Origin: Desulfatibacillum alkenivorans DSM 16219
GTDB lineage: Bacteria; Desulfobacterota; Desulfobacteria; Desulfobacterales; Desulfatibacillaceae
DNA: 64,000 nucleotides
NCBI RefSeq assembly: GCF_900142135.1
Contig: NZ_FQZU01000011.1
Location: 80,807-144,806, forward strand
Direction of reading: 5' to 3'
The position numbers were made by a program, and so were the translations under genes. Every line of letters starts with the position of its first letter. Position 1 is the first letter of the stretch. Of this stretch, positions 16,262-25,191 are shown piece by piece. Below the pieces are notes generated by a model. It was given only the letters and a program-made list of their open reading frames with translations, was not told where the DNA came from and did no database searches.

Positions 16262-17227
16262 ATGCAACCGGAAAAAACGACCTCTATTCAGGTTTCCCAT
16301 CTCCGTCCGGGCGCCGGGGGGGAGGAGCCCTTGTTCACGGAAGCGCGCAACCCGGCCATGGACATGCTTCGGGCCATGCGCCCCCATCAGTGGGTGAAGA
16401 ATTTTTTGGTCTTTGTACCTGTTTTCACGGGACATCAGGTCTCCCTGCTCCACCTGTCGTCCGGGCTGGCGGCATTTCTCTGCCTGAGCCTGTGCGCATC
16501 GGCCCTGTACCTGATCAACGACGTCCTGGACCTGGAAGCCGACAAAATCCACCCCCATAAAAAGAACAGGCCCTTCGCCTCGGGCGCCCTGCCTCCCCAA
16601 TTCGGGCTGGCCGCCGCCCCCCTGCTGGCATTGGCGGCCATGGGCTGCGCATTGTGGATGCCCGTCTATTTGGCTGGAACCTTGATCGTTTATTTGGTTC
16701 TGGGCCTCAATTACTCCTTGTGGATTAAAAAAATCGCCTTTCTGGACGTCCTGGTCCTGGCGGTCATGTATACCTTGAGGATTGTTGCGGGAGGCGCCGC
16801 GGCCGGTATCCCCATCTCCCTGTGGCTGCTGATTTTTTCCGTCCTGTTCTTCACCAGCCTGGCCATGGCCAAACGCTACGTGGAAGCGGCCGCCCTGCCC
16901 GGGAGAAACCGGTCCAGGGCCAAGGGCCGGGGTTACGGGGTCGGGGACGAAAAAATCCTGGGCGCCCTGGGCGCCGCCTTCGGCATAGCCTCCATTGCGG
17001 TTTTGTGCTTTTACGCAGGAAGCCGAAAGGCGGCGGAATTATACCGTTCGCCCTCCTTATTATGGGCCGGATGCGCCCTGCTTCTCCTGTGGCTGGGATT
17101 GCTTTGGAGCAAGGCCCGAAAAGGCGCCTTGTCCGACGATCCCATTGTCTTCGCCTTAAAAAACAAGGCCTCCCTGGCCCTGCTTTGCGCCGTGGGCGCG
17201 GTTTTCATTGCTGCGGGGTGGATATGA
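16262..17227 (+). CDS. UbiA-family decaprenyl-phosphate phosphoribosyltransferase-like protein
   Basis: Membrane protein of about 321 residues from the DPPR-synthase branch of the UbiA family. It has MRPHQWVKNFLVF at the first helix and LINDVLDLEADKIHPHKKNRPFASG as the first Asp motif. The KKNRPFASG extension is typical of enzymes that join phosphoribosyl diphosphate to polyprenyl phosphate rather than prenylating an aromatic ring. The following gene is a DprE1-like oxidase overlapping by 4 bases, which strengthens this reading. The start is uncertain: 16262 has a poor ribosome-binding site, and the ATG near 16360 or the open frame back to 16142 are alternatives. Confidence 0.82.
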   Translation: MQPEKTTSIQVSHLRPGAGGEEPLFTEARNPAMDMLRAMRPHQWVKNFLVFVPVFTGHQVSLLHLSSGLAAFLCLSLCASALYLINDVLDLEADKIHPHKKNRPFASGALPPQFGLAAAPLLALAAMGCALWMPVYLAGTLIVYLVLGLNYSLWIKKIAFLDVLVLAVMYTLRIVAGGAAAGIPISLWLLIFSVLFFTSLAMAKRYVEAAALPGRNRSRAKGRGYGVGDEKILGALGAAFGIASIAVLCFYAGSRKAAELYRSPSLLWAGCALLLLWLGLLWSKARKGALSDDPIVFALKNKASLALLCAVGAVFIAAGWI

Positions 17228-18561
17228 CGGCCTGCCAATATCCGTCATGGGGCCGCCTGGACTTCGGCCCGCAACACGGGGAGCGCATTCCTGCAGAGAA
17301 CTTCTCCCTGGACGCCCTGGCGTCTTCGCCGCCCTATTTGCCGTACGGAAACGGACGCTCCTACGGAGATTCCTGCCTCAACACCCAGGGCGCGCTTCTG
17401 GATTGCCGGGGCCTGAGCAAAATCCTGGACTTTGACGAGAAAACCGGCGTCATCAAATGCCAGGCCGGCGTGTTGCTTTCCCAAATCCTGGACCACGCCC
17501 TGCCCAAAGGATGGATTTTGCCCGTCACCCCCGGAACCCGGTTCGTCACCATAGGCGGATGCATCGCCAACGACGTGCACGGCAAGAATCACCACCAGGC
17601 CGGGACATTCGGGCGCCATGCGCTTTGCTTTGAGCTAAAGCGCTCCAACGGCGAAACGTTGCTGTGCTCTCCAGAGGAAAACCCGGACCTTTTCCGGGCG
17701 ACCATAGGCGGCCTGGGCCTGACCGGGCTGATTTCCTGGGCGGAAATCCAGCTTTCCCCCTGCCAAAACCCGGTCATCCATCAGGAAACCCTCAAATTTT
17801 CCGGCCTGGACGGTTTTTTCGACCTGTCCGAGGAGTCTGACGCAAACCATGAGTTCACCGTCGCCTGGGTGGATTGCCTGGCCCGGGGCAAATCCCTGGG
17901 CAGGGGCCATTTCATCCGGGGAAACTATTCCCCGGCCACGCCCGGCAAAAGCGCGGGACCGCGCACCATCCAAATGCCGTTTGACCCGCCCTTCTCCCTG
18001 GTGAACAAGCTCAGCCTCAGGGCCTTCAACAGCCTGTACTACAACAGGCAGGCGGCCCCAAAAAAATCCCGCATTGTCCCATGCCGGACCTTTTTCTATC
18101 CTTTGGACGCCATTGAACACTGGAACCGGCTCTACGGCAAAAAAGGCTTTTACCAATATCAATGCGTGATCCCCCCCGAAAGCAGCCGGGAAGGCGTGCG
18201 GGAAATTCTGGACAGGATCGCCGCCGCCGGGATAGGATCTTTTCTGGCGGTTTTAAAGAGATTCGGAAACATTACGTCTCCTGGGCTTCTGTCCTTTCCC
18301 AGGCCGGGCGTAACTCTGGCATTGGATTTTCCCAACCAGGGCCCTAAAACCCTGGCATTGTTTAATAAATTGGATCAGGTCGCCGCGCAGGCGGGCGGAG
18401 CCCTGTATCCCGCAAAAGACGCCCGTATGAGCCCGAAGATGTTCCGTTTGTCATTCCCCGCCCTTGAAAAATTCCTCCCCCATGTGGACCCGGCTTTCAG
18501 CTCCTGTTTCTGGCGCCGGCAAATCATGGGCGCCGGGAATAAGATTTGCGATTTTAGATAA
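17224..18561 (+). CDS. DprE1-like FAD oxidase (decaprenylphosphoryl-ribose 2'-oxidase type)
   Basis: VAO-family flavoprotein of 445 residues. The FAD-binding segments are PYGNGRSYGDSCL near residue 40 and GGCIANDVHGKNHHQAGTFG near residue 115; the latter is the hallmark of DprE1. Another is ATIGGLGLTGLI. It would oxidise polyprenyl-phosphoryl ribose at C2' so that a DprE2 reductase can make the arabinose form. No DprE2-like short-chain dehydrogenase is in the window. The ATG overlaps the stop of the DPPR-synthase-like gene. The polymer that would receive the arabinose is unknown here. Confidence 0.85.
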   Translation: MTACQYPSWGRLDFGPQHGERIPAENFSLDALASSPPYLPYGNGRSYGDSCLNTQGALLDCRGLSKILDFDEKTGVIKCQAGVLLSQILDHALPKGWILPVTPGTRFVTIGGCIANDVHGKNHHQAGTFGRHALCFELKRSNGETLLCSPEENPDLFRATIGGLGLTGLISWAEIQLSPCQNPVIHQETLKFSGLDGFFDLSEESDANHEFTVAWVDCLARGKSLGRGHFIRGNYSPATPGKSAGPRTIQMPFDPPFSLVNKLSLRAFNSLYYNRQAAPKKSRIVPCRTFFYPLDAIEHWNRLYGKKGFYQYQCVIPPESSREGVREILDRIAAAGIGSFLAVLKRFGNITSPGLLSFPRPGVTLALDFPNQGPKTLALFNKLDQVAAQAGGALYPAKDARMSPKMFRLSFPALEKFLPHVDPAFSSCFWRRQIMGAGNKICDFR

Positions 18562-18587
18562 AATAATCAATAGATTGGAGGCGATTC

Positions 18588-19040
18588 ATGACCAAGAAGG
18601 CGCCAATGCCCACCTTGCGGCTTTGTGACATCGGAGAACGCATCGGATTGATCATCGTTTGGAAGTCAGGGGTGGTCTACTCGAACCAGACAGGCGGGCT
18701 GGCATGCTTTCTTTCCAAGCAGGAAGGCGTTTTTGTGCCCATTGGAGAAGGCCTGCTTAACCAGGACGAACTCCTTTGGGAGCATTTTACCGGGTCCAAA
18801 TGGTTCGGCGCCTGCATGGACGGCATCGACGAAGAAACCGCCGACTACATTGACGAAGTGCTGGAGCAAAACATCGAGACTTCCTGCGTGAAGGTGGATA
18901 GAAGCCGTCTTGGAAAATCCCACGAAGCCTGGATTTACGTTAAGATTATGGACGACCCCAATTCTGAGGAACGAAGAATCATCAAAGGATTTGACGGCTG
19001 CCGGGCGATTTTAACCTGGGATAACAGCGAGCTGCCTTGA
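18588..19040 (+). CDS. Conserved hypothetical protein (possibly DUF6210-like)
   Basis: Soluble protein of 150 residues with a strong GGAGG ribosome-binding site before its ATG. The central strand motif GLIIVWKSGVVYSNQTGG is distinctive and, as I recall, resembles the DUF6210 family; this needs a search. No signal peptide, membrane helix or catalytic motif is visible. It follows the DprE1-like gene by 26 bases and may be co-transcribed, but a role in that pathway is not shown. Its gene converges on the hybrid kinase. Confidence 0.6.
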   Translation: MTKKAPMPTLRLCDIGERIGLIIVWKSGVVYSNQTGGLACFLSKQEGVFVPIGEGLLNQDELLWEHFTGSKWFGACMDGIDEETADYIDEVLEQNIETSCVKVDRSRLGKSHEAWIYVKIMDDPNSEERRIIKGFDGCRAILTWDNSELP

Positions 19041-19068
19041 ATTTCAAAAGCACCCTCTCCAAATTCGC

Positions 19069-22000
19069 TCACGCCGGTCCCGCCGCAAGCGCCTCTTGAA
19101 TGGTCTGCGCAAGAACCTGCCGATCCACGGGTTTTTGAAGAAGTTTGACCGCCTCAAGCCCTGTTTCCTTCTGAAAAACGCCTGAATCCGCGCATCCGGT
19201 GCATAAAATGACGGGGATTTCAGGCCGGACGGCCAGGATCTTTTGCGCCAGGAGATCGCCGTTAAGGCCGGGCATGATCATGTCGGTTATGACTAAATCA
19301 AAGGAATCCGGATTGTTGGCGAAAAGATCCAATGCGGCCTGGCTGGATTCCTCCGCATGAACCAAATACCCGAGTTTCTCCAACGAGCGCTTGGTCATCC
19401 TGAGAGTCTGGGGCTCGTCATCCACGACTAAAATCCGCTCTTCTTCCCCTTTGGGAGCCTCCTTTGCCTCAGGCTTCGCCTTTTCATCACTGGCGCCCGG
19501 AGCAGCGGGCAGATACACCTCAAACAGGGCGCCCTGGTTCCGTTGGCTCCGCACGCAAATCTCCCCTTTGTGGCTTTTCACAATGCTGTGCACCATGGCC
19601 AGCCCCATTCCGGTCCCCTCCCCCACGTCCTTTGTGGTGAAATAAGGCTCGAAGATCCTTTCCATCACCGCCTTGGACATCCCCGGCCCGGTGTCGGAGA
19701 CGGACAACTTTTGATAATGCCCTTCAGGCAGATTGGAAGCGAGAGCGCCGCCGTCTCCGTTTAAGCTCACCTTTTCCAGGCTGATGGTCATGACGCCGCC
19801 CATGTTCTTCATGGCCTGATAGGCGTTGGTGCACAGGTTCATCACCATCTGATGAAGCTGGGAGGAATTGCCGAAAACCCCGCTGCCGGCGTCGGGAAGC
19901 GTCGCTTTAACCTCAATGGTGGAGGGGATGGAGCCTTTTAACAGGCTGAGCGACTCCTTTACCACGGCGCTCAGATCCACTAACGAAGGTGCCTCGGACG
20001 ACCTTCTGCCAAAGGTGAGGATTTGGGAAACCAGTTCTTTGGCCCTGACGGCCGCTCGCAGGATTTCGTCCAGAACCTCCGTGGTGGACTCCCGGCCTTT
20101 ATGCTCTTCCATGAGCATCTGGGTGTAGCCTATGATGGGGTGCAAAATATTGTTGAAATCATGGGCGATGCCGCCGGCCAGGGTGCCGATGGCTTCCATC
20201 TTTCTGGCCTGCAGCAACTGGGCTTCCAGTTCGCTTTTTTCCCTTTCCGCTTTTTTTCGCGCCCGGATGTCCCGCGTGGCGCCTCGAACTCCAACAGGCT
20301 GCCCCTCGTCATTCAATATCCAGTTGGAGGTGACCTCCACATCGATAATGTCCCCGCTTTTGGTGTATTGCTGCAATTCAAGGGTCGCCGGGTGCCCGTT
20401 GAAAGCCCGGTCGGAAGCCAGCTCTCGCGCAATGGAGCGCTGAACCTTGGCCCAGGATTCCGGGGTGAGGTATTGGTCCAGGGTCATTTTCATGACCTCG
20501 TCCACGGTGAAGCCGCTCATCCTTTCCACTGAGGGGCTTATATAGGTAAAAGCTCCGCCCAGAGTCATGGTCCATATAATGTCCGTGGAATTCTCCGCCA
20601 GCAGGCGAAACCGGATTTCGCTGTCGCGCAGAGCTTCCTCCGCCTTTTTCCTGTCTTCAATGTTGCGAATCGTCCCCGCAGTGCCCGTGGGCTTCCCCTC
20701 TTCGTCAAACAAAAAGGCGGCGGTAATGGAAGCCCGCACAATAGATCCGTCCTTGTCAATAAACTCGGCTTCGTAATCATTGATCCTTCCATGGCTGACC
20801 ATGGCTTCGAGCCGGTCGTTTCTTTCATCCGGACTGACGGTCAGGGAGCGGATGTTTCTGCCGATCAACTCCTCCCGGGTGTACTGGGTTACATAGCGAA
20901 TGGAAGGGCTGACCTCGCGGATGATGCCGTCCAGGTCGGCCTCGAAATACACGTCCTGGATGTTTTCATACACCCTCCTGTATTTCTCCTCACTCTCCCT
21001 TAAGGCCTTTTCCGCAACGATCTGAGCCTCCACATCCCTGGAAATGCCCACCAGTCCCACGGGATTCCTATCATCGTCATACAAGAAACCCGCCTTGATT
21101 TCCGTATGAATAGGCGTACCGTCCTTGCGAATCAACTGGATGATGACATTACGCCTCACATCGATGTCGGGAAACTGCCGGTTCTCCTCAAAGCCGCTCA
21201 ATAACTCTTGCTGCACCAGGCCAAGGCCTTCCTCCGTCATGATTCCATACGCGGACGTCCCTATCACTTCGGCCGGTTCAAACCCCAAAAGCCCTTTCAC
21301 CGACGGGCTGGAGTACACGAACCTCATATCCATATCCAGCACCCAGACATTGTCCGAGATGTTCTCCGCCAACAGCCTGTAGCGCCTTTCGCTTTCCTCC
21401 AACTGATCCCGAACCACAAGGGCTTCCGCAACCTGATTTCCAAGCTGCCAGGTCATGAACATGACCACGCCCATAAACGAAAACTCGATGATGTAAATAA
21501 AATCGTACAAGCCGAGCCGGACCGCGGAATCGTTGGCGATGCCTATAAAAAACACCATGAACGAAGCGACCATGGCCAGCCCCTTGCGCAGGCTGCGATG
21601 CCGCGTATACCACAAGGTCACCCAACAGAAATAAGCGATAAAAAGCACCCGAATCAAATAGCGGAAAGCGCCAAAAGAACTCAAGGAGAACTCGTAAAAG
21701 GTTACGGGCCCAAACCATGGCATATGAACTTTCTGCAGGACCGGGGCCTGCTCCAGCCAGAACAACCCTCCGGGGGCGAAAACCCCGATGATAAAAGCAA
21801 TGGAAAAATAGGCCGTGAAAAAATAGACCGGGCGTTTGTCCGGGTGGCCCGTGTATGCATGAAGATACCAGACCAGGGCCAAACCGCTGGGGGCGAGAAT
21901 GAGCATTCGCAGCTTGAGCCAGTATGTCGCCTGCTCGGGATAGCTCGCATTATACACATTGATGGAAATGATGTCGTACAGGACCATCAGAAGGCACACA

Positions 22001-22119
22001 ACGGCGAAGTACAGGTATTCCTTTCGCACACTTTGCCTGACGTACACCAGGGCGTGAAAAATGGCCGAGCCCATGGTCAGGGCTGCTGCAATCGCAATAG
22101 GCATGGACAAAGGAGACAT
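19069..22119 (-). CDS. Membrane hybrid sensor histidine kinase with three PAS domains and a receiver
   Basis: Protein of 1016 residues. About seven hydrophobic helices form an N-terminal sensor (1-230). Three PAS domains follow (starting near YRLLAENISD, YRRVYENIQD and FRLLAENSTD, spanning about 245-620). The HisKA box GTLAGGIAHDFNNILHPIIG holds the phospho-His. The ATPase domain has NLCTNAYQAM, DTGPGM and GTGMGLAMVHS. The C-terminal receiver ILVVDDEPQ has its acceptor in VITDMIMPG. PAS domains may bind small ligands, but no ligand can be inferred. It is divergent from phoB with a 288-base gap. The kinase/receiver arrangement suggests a phosphorelay whose output partner is elsewhere. Confidence 0.92.
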   Translation of the reverse strand: MSPLSMPIAIAAALTMGSAIFHALVYVRQSVRKEYLYFAVVCLLMVLYDIISINVYNASYPEQATYWLKLRMLILAPSGLALVWYLHAYTGHPDKRPVYFFTAYFSIAFIIGVFAPGGLFWLEQAPVLQKVHMPWFGPVTFYEFSLSSFGAFRYLIRVLFIAYFCWVTLWYTRHRSLRKGLAMVASFMVFFIGIANDSAVRLGLYDFIYIIEFSFMGVVMFMTWQLGNQVAEALVVRDQLEESERRYRLLAENISDNVWVLDMDMRFVYSSPSVKGLLGFEPAEVIGTSAYGIMTEEGLGLVQQELLSGFEENRQFPDIDVRRNVIIQLIRKDGTPIHTEIKAGFLYDDDRNPVGLVGISRDVEAQIVAEKALRESEEKYRRVYENIQDVYFEADLDGIIREVSPSIRYVTQYTREELIGRNIRSLTVSPDERNDRLEAMVSHGRINDYEAEFIDKDGSIVRASITAAFLFDEEGKPTGTAGTIRNIEDRKKAEEALRDSEIRFRLLAENSTDIIWTMTLGGAFTYISPSVERMSGFTVDEVMKMTLDQYLTPESWAKVQRSIARELASDRAFNGHPATLELQQYTKSGDIIDVEVTSNWILNDEGQPVGVRGATRDIRARKKAEREKSELEAQLLQARKMEAIGTLAGGIAHDFNNILHPIIGYTQMLMEEHKGRESTTEVLDEILRAAVRAKELVSQILTFGRRSSEAPSLVDLSAVVKESLSLLKGSIPSTIEVKATLPDAGSGVFGNSSQLHQMVMNLCTNAYQAMKNMGGVMTISLEKVSLNGDGGALASNLPEGHYQKLSVSDTGPGMSKAVMERIFEPYFTTKDVGEGTGMGLAMVHSIVKSHKGEICVRSQRNQGALFEVYLPAAPGASDEKAKPEAKEAPKGEEERILVVDDEPQTLRMTKRSLEKLGYLVHAEESSQAALDLFANNPDSFDLVITDMIMPGLNGDLLAQKILAVRPEIPVILCTGCADSGVFQKETGLEAVKLLQKPVDRQVLAQTIQEALAAGPA

Positions 22120-22336
22120 TAAACAAAACCTTGTTGCAGCACAATCATGCGCATTTTAAAAAGCATCCAAGGTAAAAACAACTCAAAGAAAGGCCCACCC
22201 TCAGAGCCCGCCTTGCTAAACCTGCACATCGATATCATAAATGATTTGCCGTACAGACTACCACATTATTTGATCTCCATCAAGAAAACTGCTATTTTCG
22301 GTCCAATGGAAAACCCAACCAAACCTTTATCAAATC

Positions 22337-22369
22337 CTAACAAAGGCCTAACTTTCGCGTTACATAAAT
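22337..22369 (+). promoter_or_regulatory. Pho-box-like repeats before phoB
   Basis: Three consecutive 11-base units, CTAACAAAGGC, CTAACTTTCGC and GTTACATAAAT, share a TAACA-like core at helical-turn spacing, as PhoB/PhoP sites do. The site ends 38 bases before the phoB ATG, which suggests autoregulation. A similar array precedes pstS. The rest of the 288-base gap shows no gene. Confidence 0.55.
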
Positions 22370-22407
22370 CGGAGGCTGTTTTTATAACCACTTCAAGGTG
22401 AGACGCT

Positions 22408-23094
22408 ATGCCAAAAACAAGTATACTGATTGTAGACGACGAAGAAGACATTTTGGAACTCCTCAAGTTCAACCTGGAACGGGAAGGTTTCAAAATTTTC
22501 TGCGCCGATTCCGGCGAAAAGGCCTTGGAAGCCGTCAAAAACTTTTCCCCGGACCTGGTCCTCCTGGACCTTATGCTGCCGGGAATCGACGGCCTGGAAG
22601 TCGCCAGAGTTCTGAAATCCAAGCCCAACACATCGGCGATCCCTATCATCATGCTCACCGCCAAGGGAGATGAGTCCGACGTGGTCAGGGGGTTGGAACT
22701 TGGCGCCGACGACTATGTCACCAAACCTTTTTCCCCCAGAGTCATCACTGCCAGGGTCCGGGCCGTCATGCGCAGAAACGCCGCGGAGCCTGACGATGGA
22801 ATACAGGCCCGGGAAGTGCACGGAATCAGCATCCATCCCGGACGCAGAGAGGTGGCGGTCAATGGAAAGCAAATCAAGCTGACCATGTCTGAATTCGACA
22901 TCCTCCATTACCTGGCGCAAAGGCCCGGCTGGGTTTTCACCCGCTCCCAGATCGTTTCCGCCGTTCGCGGCGAAGGCTTCGCCGTCACCGACCGGTCCGT
23001 GGACGTGCAGATCGTCGGCTTGCGGAAAAAGCTGGGAGCCTCCGGAAAATTCATCGAAACCGTGCGCGGTGTAGGCTACCGCCTGAAAGAATAA
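22408..23094 (+). CDS. phoB: Phosphate-regulon response regulator (PhoB type)
   Basis: OmpR/PhoB-class regulator of 228 residues. The receiver (1-120) has the acidic pair DDEED, acceptor Asp in VLLDLMLPG, and Lys in TKPFSPR. The winged-helix DNA-binding domain (about 130-228) has KLTMSEFDILHYLAQRPGWV and ends RGVGYRLKE. AAGGTGAG precedes the ATG. It is followed four bases later by a PhoR-type kinase and then the pst operon, which identifies it as the phosphate regulator. Pho-box-like repeats upstream suggest it controls itself. Confidence 0.9.
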   Translation: MPKTSILIVDDEEDILELLKFNLEREGFKIFCADSGEKALEAVKNFSPDLVLLDLMLPGIDGLEVARVLKSKPNTSAIPIIMLTAKGDESDVVRGLELGADDYVTKPFSPRVITARVRAVMRRNAAEPDDGIQAREVHGISIHPGRREVAVNGKQIKLTMSEFDILHYLAQRPGWVFTRSQIVSAVRGEGFAVTDRSVDVQIVGLRKKLGASGKFIETVRGVGYRLKE

Positions 23095-23098
23095 CAAC

Positions 23099-24868
23099 AT
23101 GGAAAAAAAACGCCGGCTGTTCCTGCAATTATTCCCCACGTATCTGCTTGTCATCCTCATCTCCATTGTGGCCGTGGCCTGGTACGCTTCCAGCGCCATG
23201 AGCAAATTCTACCTGAGCAACATGGAGCAGGATCTGATGGCCAGAGCTCAGTTCGTCGAACCCCAAATAGTCCAACTATTGGACCCTTTGGATCTTGCAG
23301 CCCTTGATAACCTGTGCAAAAGCGTGGGCAGGCGCACCCAAACCCGGATCACCGTCATACTGCCAACGGGCCAAGTGGTGGGCGACTCTAACGAAGACCC
23401 CAAAAACATGGACAATCATGTGGACCGCCCGGAAGTGCTCGGGGCGTCAGCAGGCAAGGCTACGTCCTCCATCCGATTCAGCCGCACCCTGGATGAAAAA
23501 ATGATGTACATGGCTGTTCCCACCAAAAAAGGACGCAATACAATCGCAATCATCCGGACGGCCGTCTCGGTCAACTCCCTGGACGAAGCGGTGTCTGACA
23601 TCCGGGGAAAAATCGCAGCAGGCGGGCTTATCATCGCCTTTTTCGCCGCGATCATCGCCTTGCTCGCCGCCCGCCGCATTACCCGCCCCATTGAACAGAT
23701 GAAAAAATGGTCCGAATCCATCTCCCGGGGCGATTTCAATTTCAGCCCGCCCGAGGCGAAATCCGAAGAAATCGAATCCCTTTCCAAGGCCATGAACCAA
23801 ATGGCCAAAGACCTAAAAGGCCGCATTGACTTCATAACCCGGCAAAAAAATCAAATGGAGGCCGTCCTGGCCAGCATGGTGGAAGGCGTGATCGCCCTGG
23901 ACACCGGGCAGCGCATCATCAGCATGAATCAGGCCGCCGGACGCATGCTCGCCTGCGACCCTAAAACGGCCGCAGGAAAAACCATCCAGGAAACGGTCCG
24001 CAACACCGATTTCCATGATTTTGTGCTCATGGCCTTCAAAAGCGAAAGCCCCGTGGAAGAGGAACTGGTGCTTTCCGGAAAGCATGAGCGGTATTTCAAG
24101 GTCAGGGGCATGACCCTGAGGGACGCCCAGGCCCAACGCATGGGCGCCCTGGTGGTTCTTAACGACATGACCCAGGTGACCAAACTGGAAAACATGCGCC
24201 GGGATTTTGTGGCTAACGTGTCCCACGAGATCAAAACCCCCATTACGGCCATCAAGGGATTCGTGGAAACCCTCCTGGACGGCGCACTGGATGATAAGGA
24301 AAATGCCAAACGCTTCCTGGAAATCATTTCGCGCCATACGGACAGGCTTAAAGCCATCGTGGAGGATCTGCTGGAGCTTTCCCGCATCGAACAGGCGGGA
24401 GGCCGAGAACTCCCCCTGGAAAAAGCCAGCGTCAAGGAAGCCCTGGAAACCGCCGTGCAAGTCTGCGAGGCCCGGGCCATTTCCGAAAACATCACCGTGG
24501 AAATGGAATGCCCCGACGACCTGACAGCAAGCTTCGACCCCACCATGATCGAACAGGCCGTGGTCAACCTCCTGGATAACGCCGTCAAGTTCAGCGAGGA
24601 GCACGGCGTGGTCCGGGTGGGCGCCAAAGCCGAAGGAGGCGAAGTCCTCATCTGGGTGGAAGACGAAGGCCCCGGCATTTCGGAAGAACACCTCCCCCGC
24701 CTTTTTGAAAGGTTCTACCGGGTGGACAAGGCCCGCAGCCGCAATCTGGGAGGAACAGGACTGGGCCTGGCCATTGTCAAACACATCATGGCGGCCCACG
24801 GCGGCCATGTTTCCGTGAAAAGCGAAAAAGGACAAGGCGCCGCCTTCACCCTGCACCTCAACCCCTGA
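23099..24868 (+). CDS. phoR: Phosphate-regulon sensor histidine kinase (PhoR type)
   Basis: Inner-membrane kinase of 589 residues. Helix 1 is at residues 8-30, a periplasmic domain follows to about 175, and helix 2 is IAAGGLIIAFFAAIIALLA. Then come HAMP (RRITRPIEQM), a PAS domain (about 255-360), HisKA with FVANVSHEIKTPIT, and the ATPase domain with NLLDNAVKFS, DEGPGI and GTGLGLAIVKH. The periplasmic domain is larger than in E. coli PhoR, as is common outside the enterics. The gene begins four bases after phoB. It should phosphorylate PhoB when PstSCAB/PhoU report phosphate shortage. Confidence 0.9.
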   Translation: MEKKRRLFLQLFPTYLLVILISIVAVAWYASSAMSKFYLSNMEQDLMARAQFVEPQIVQLLDPLDLAALDNLCKSVGRRTQTRITVILPTGQVVGDSNEDPKNMDNHVDRPEVLGASAGKATSSIRFSRTLDEKMMYMAVPTKKGRNTIAIIRTAVSVNSLDEAVSDIRGKIAAGGLIIAFFAAIIALLAARRITRPIEQMKKWSESISRGDFNFSPPEAKSEEIESLSKAMNQMAKDLKGRIDFITRQKNQMEAVLASMVEGVIALDTGQRIISMNQAAGRMLACDPKTAAGKTIQETVRNTDFHDFVLMAFKSESPVEEELVLSGKHERYFKVRGMTLRDAQAQRMGALVVLNDMTQVTKLENMRRDFVANVSHEIKTPITAIKGFVETLLDGALDDKENAKRFLEIISRHTDRLKAIVEDLLELSRIEQAGGRELPLEKASVKEALETAVQVCEARAISENITVEMECPDDLTASFDPTMIEQAVVNLLDNAVKFSEEHGVVRVGAKAEGGEVLIWVEDEGPGISEEHLPRLFERFYRVDKARSRNLGGTGLGLAIVKHIMAAHGGHVSVKSEKGQGAAFTLHLNP

Positions 24869-24909
24869 TTGCACCTTACGACATACCCAGCTTGGTTTGC
24901 TGAATGGAA

Positions 24910-24930
24910 AACCCCGGCCTCGCCGGGGTT
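24910..24930 (+). terminator. Intrinsic terminator after phoR
   Basis: AACCCCGGC (24910-24918) pairs perfectly with GCCGGGGTT (24922-24930) around a 3-base loop, followed by GTTTGGTT. The T run is weak, but stem strength and position 40 bases after the phoR stop support termination. It separates phoBR from the pst genes. Confidence 0.7.
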
Positions 24931-25063
24931 GTTTGGTTCAGGCGGCGCCAGTTTTTCCTCCCGACTTTTTTCCCGCTAACAAAGGCCCGGAGGCGCCAAA
25001 GGAAAATACAGTTCAACTTATTGAAATTATATATAAATATCCATTTTTTTAATTAATGCAATG

Positions 25064-25096
25064 CTAATACAACCCTAACACAACCTTAACAAACGG
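25064..25096 (+). promoter_or_regulatory. Pho box before pstS
   Basis: Three direct 11-base units, CTAATACAACC, CTAACACAACC and TTAACAAACGG, form a clear periodic array about 95 bases before the pstS ATG. The layout matches PhoB/PhoP binding sites (a 6-7 base core repeated every turn). The surrounding 323-base gap otherwise holds the phoR terminator and an AT-rich stretch (25020-25060). Confidence 0.72.
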
Positions 25097-25191
25097 CCCG
25101 TATATTTCGCTTGCTTTGGAACGGTGACACGCCAAAACTTTATTTGGCTTGTAAACTCATCCATCAAAAACACCCAAACGGAGGAACACAG

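Noticed and set aside
21208..22122. Long plus-strand open frame across the kinase N-terminus
   Set aside because: Antisense to a well-defined membrane sensor domain, with no ribosome site and no recognisable protein character.
22147..22401. 84-codon plus-strand frame before phoB
   Set aside because: It covers the Pho-box repeats and has no ribosome site or protein-like pattern.
25111..25191. Longer pstS start
   Set aside because: No ribosome site at 25111. The signal peptide and GGAGG clearly mark 25192.
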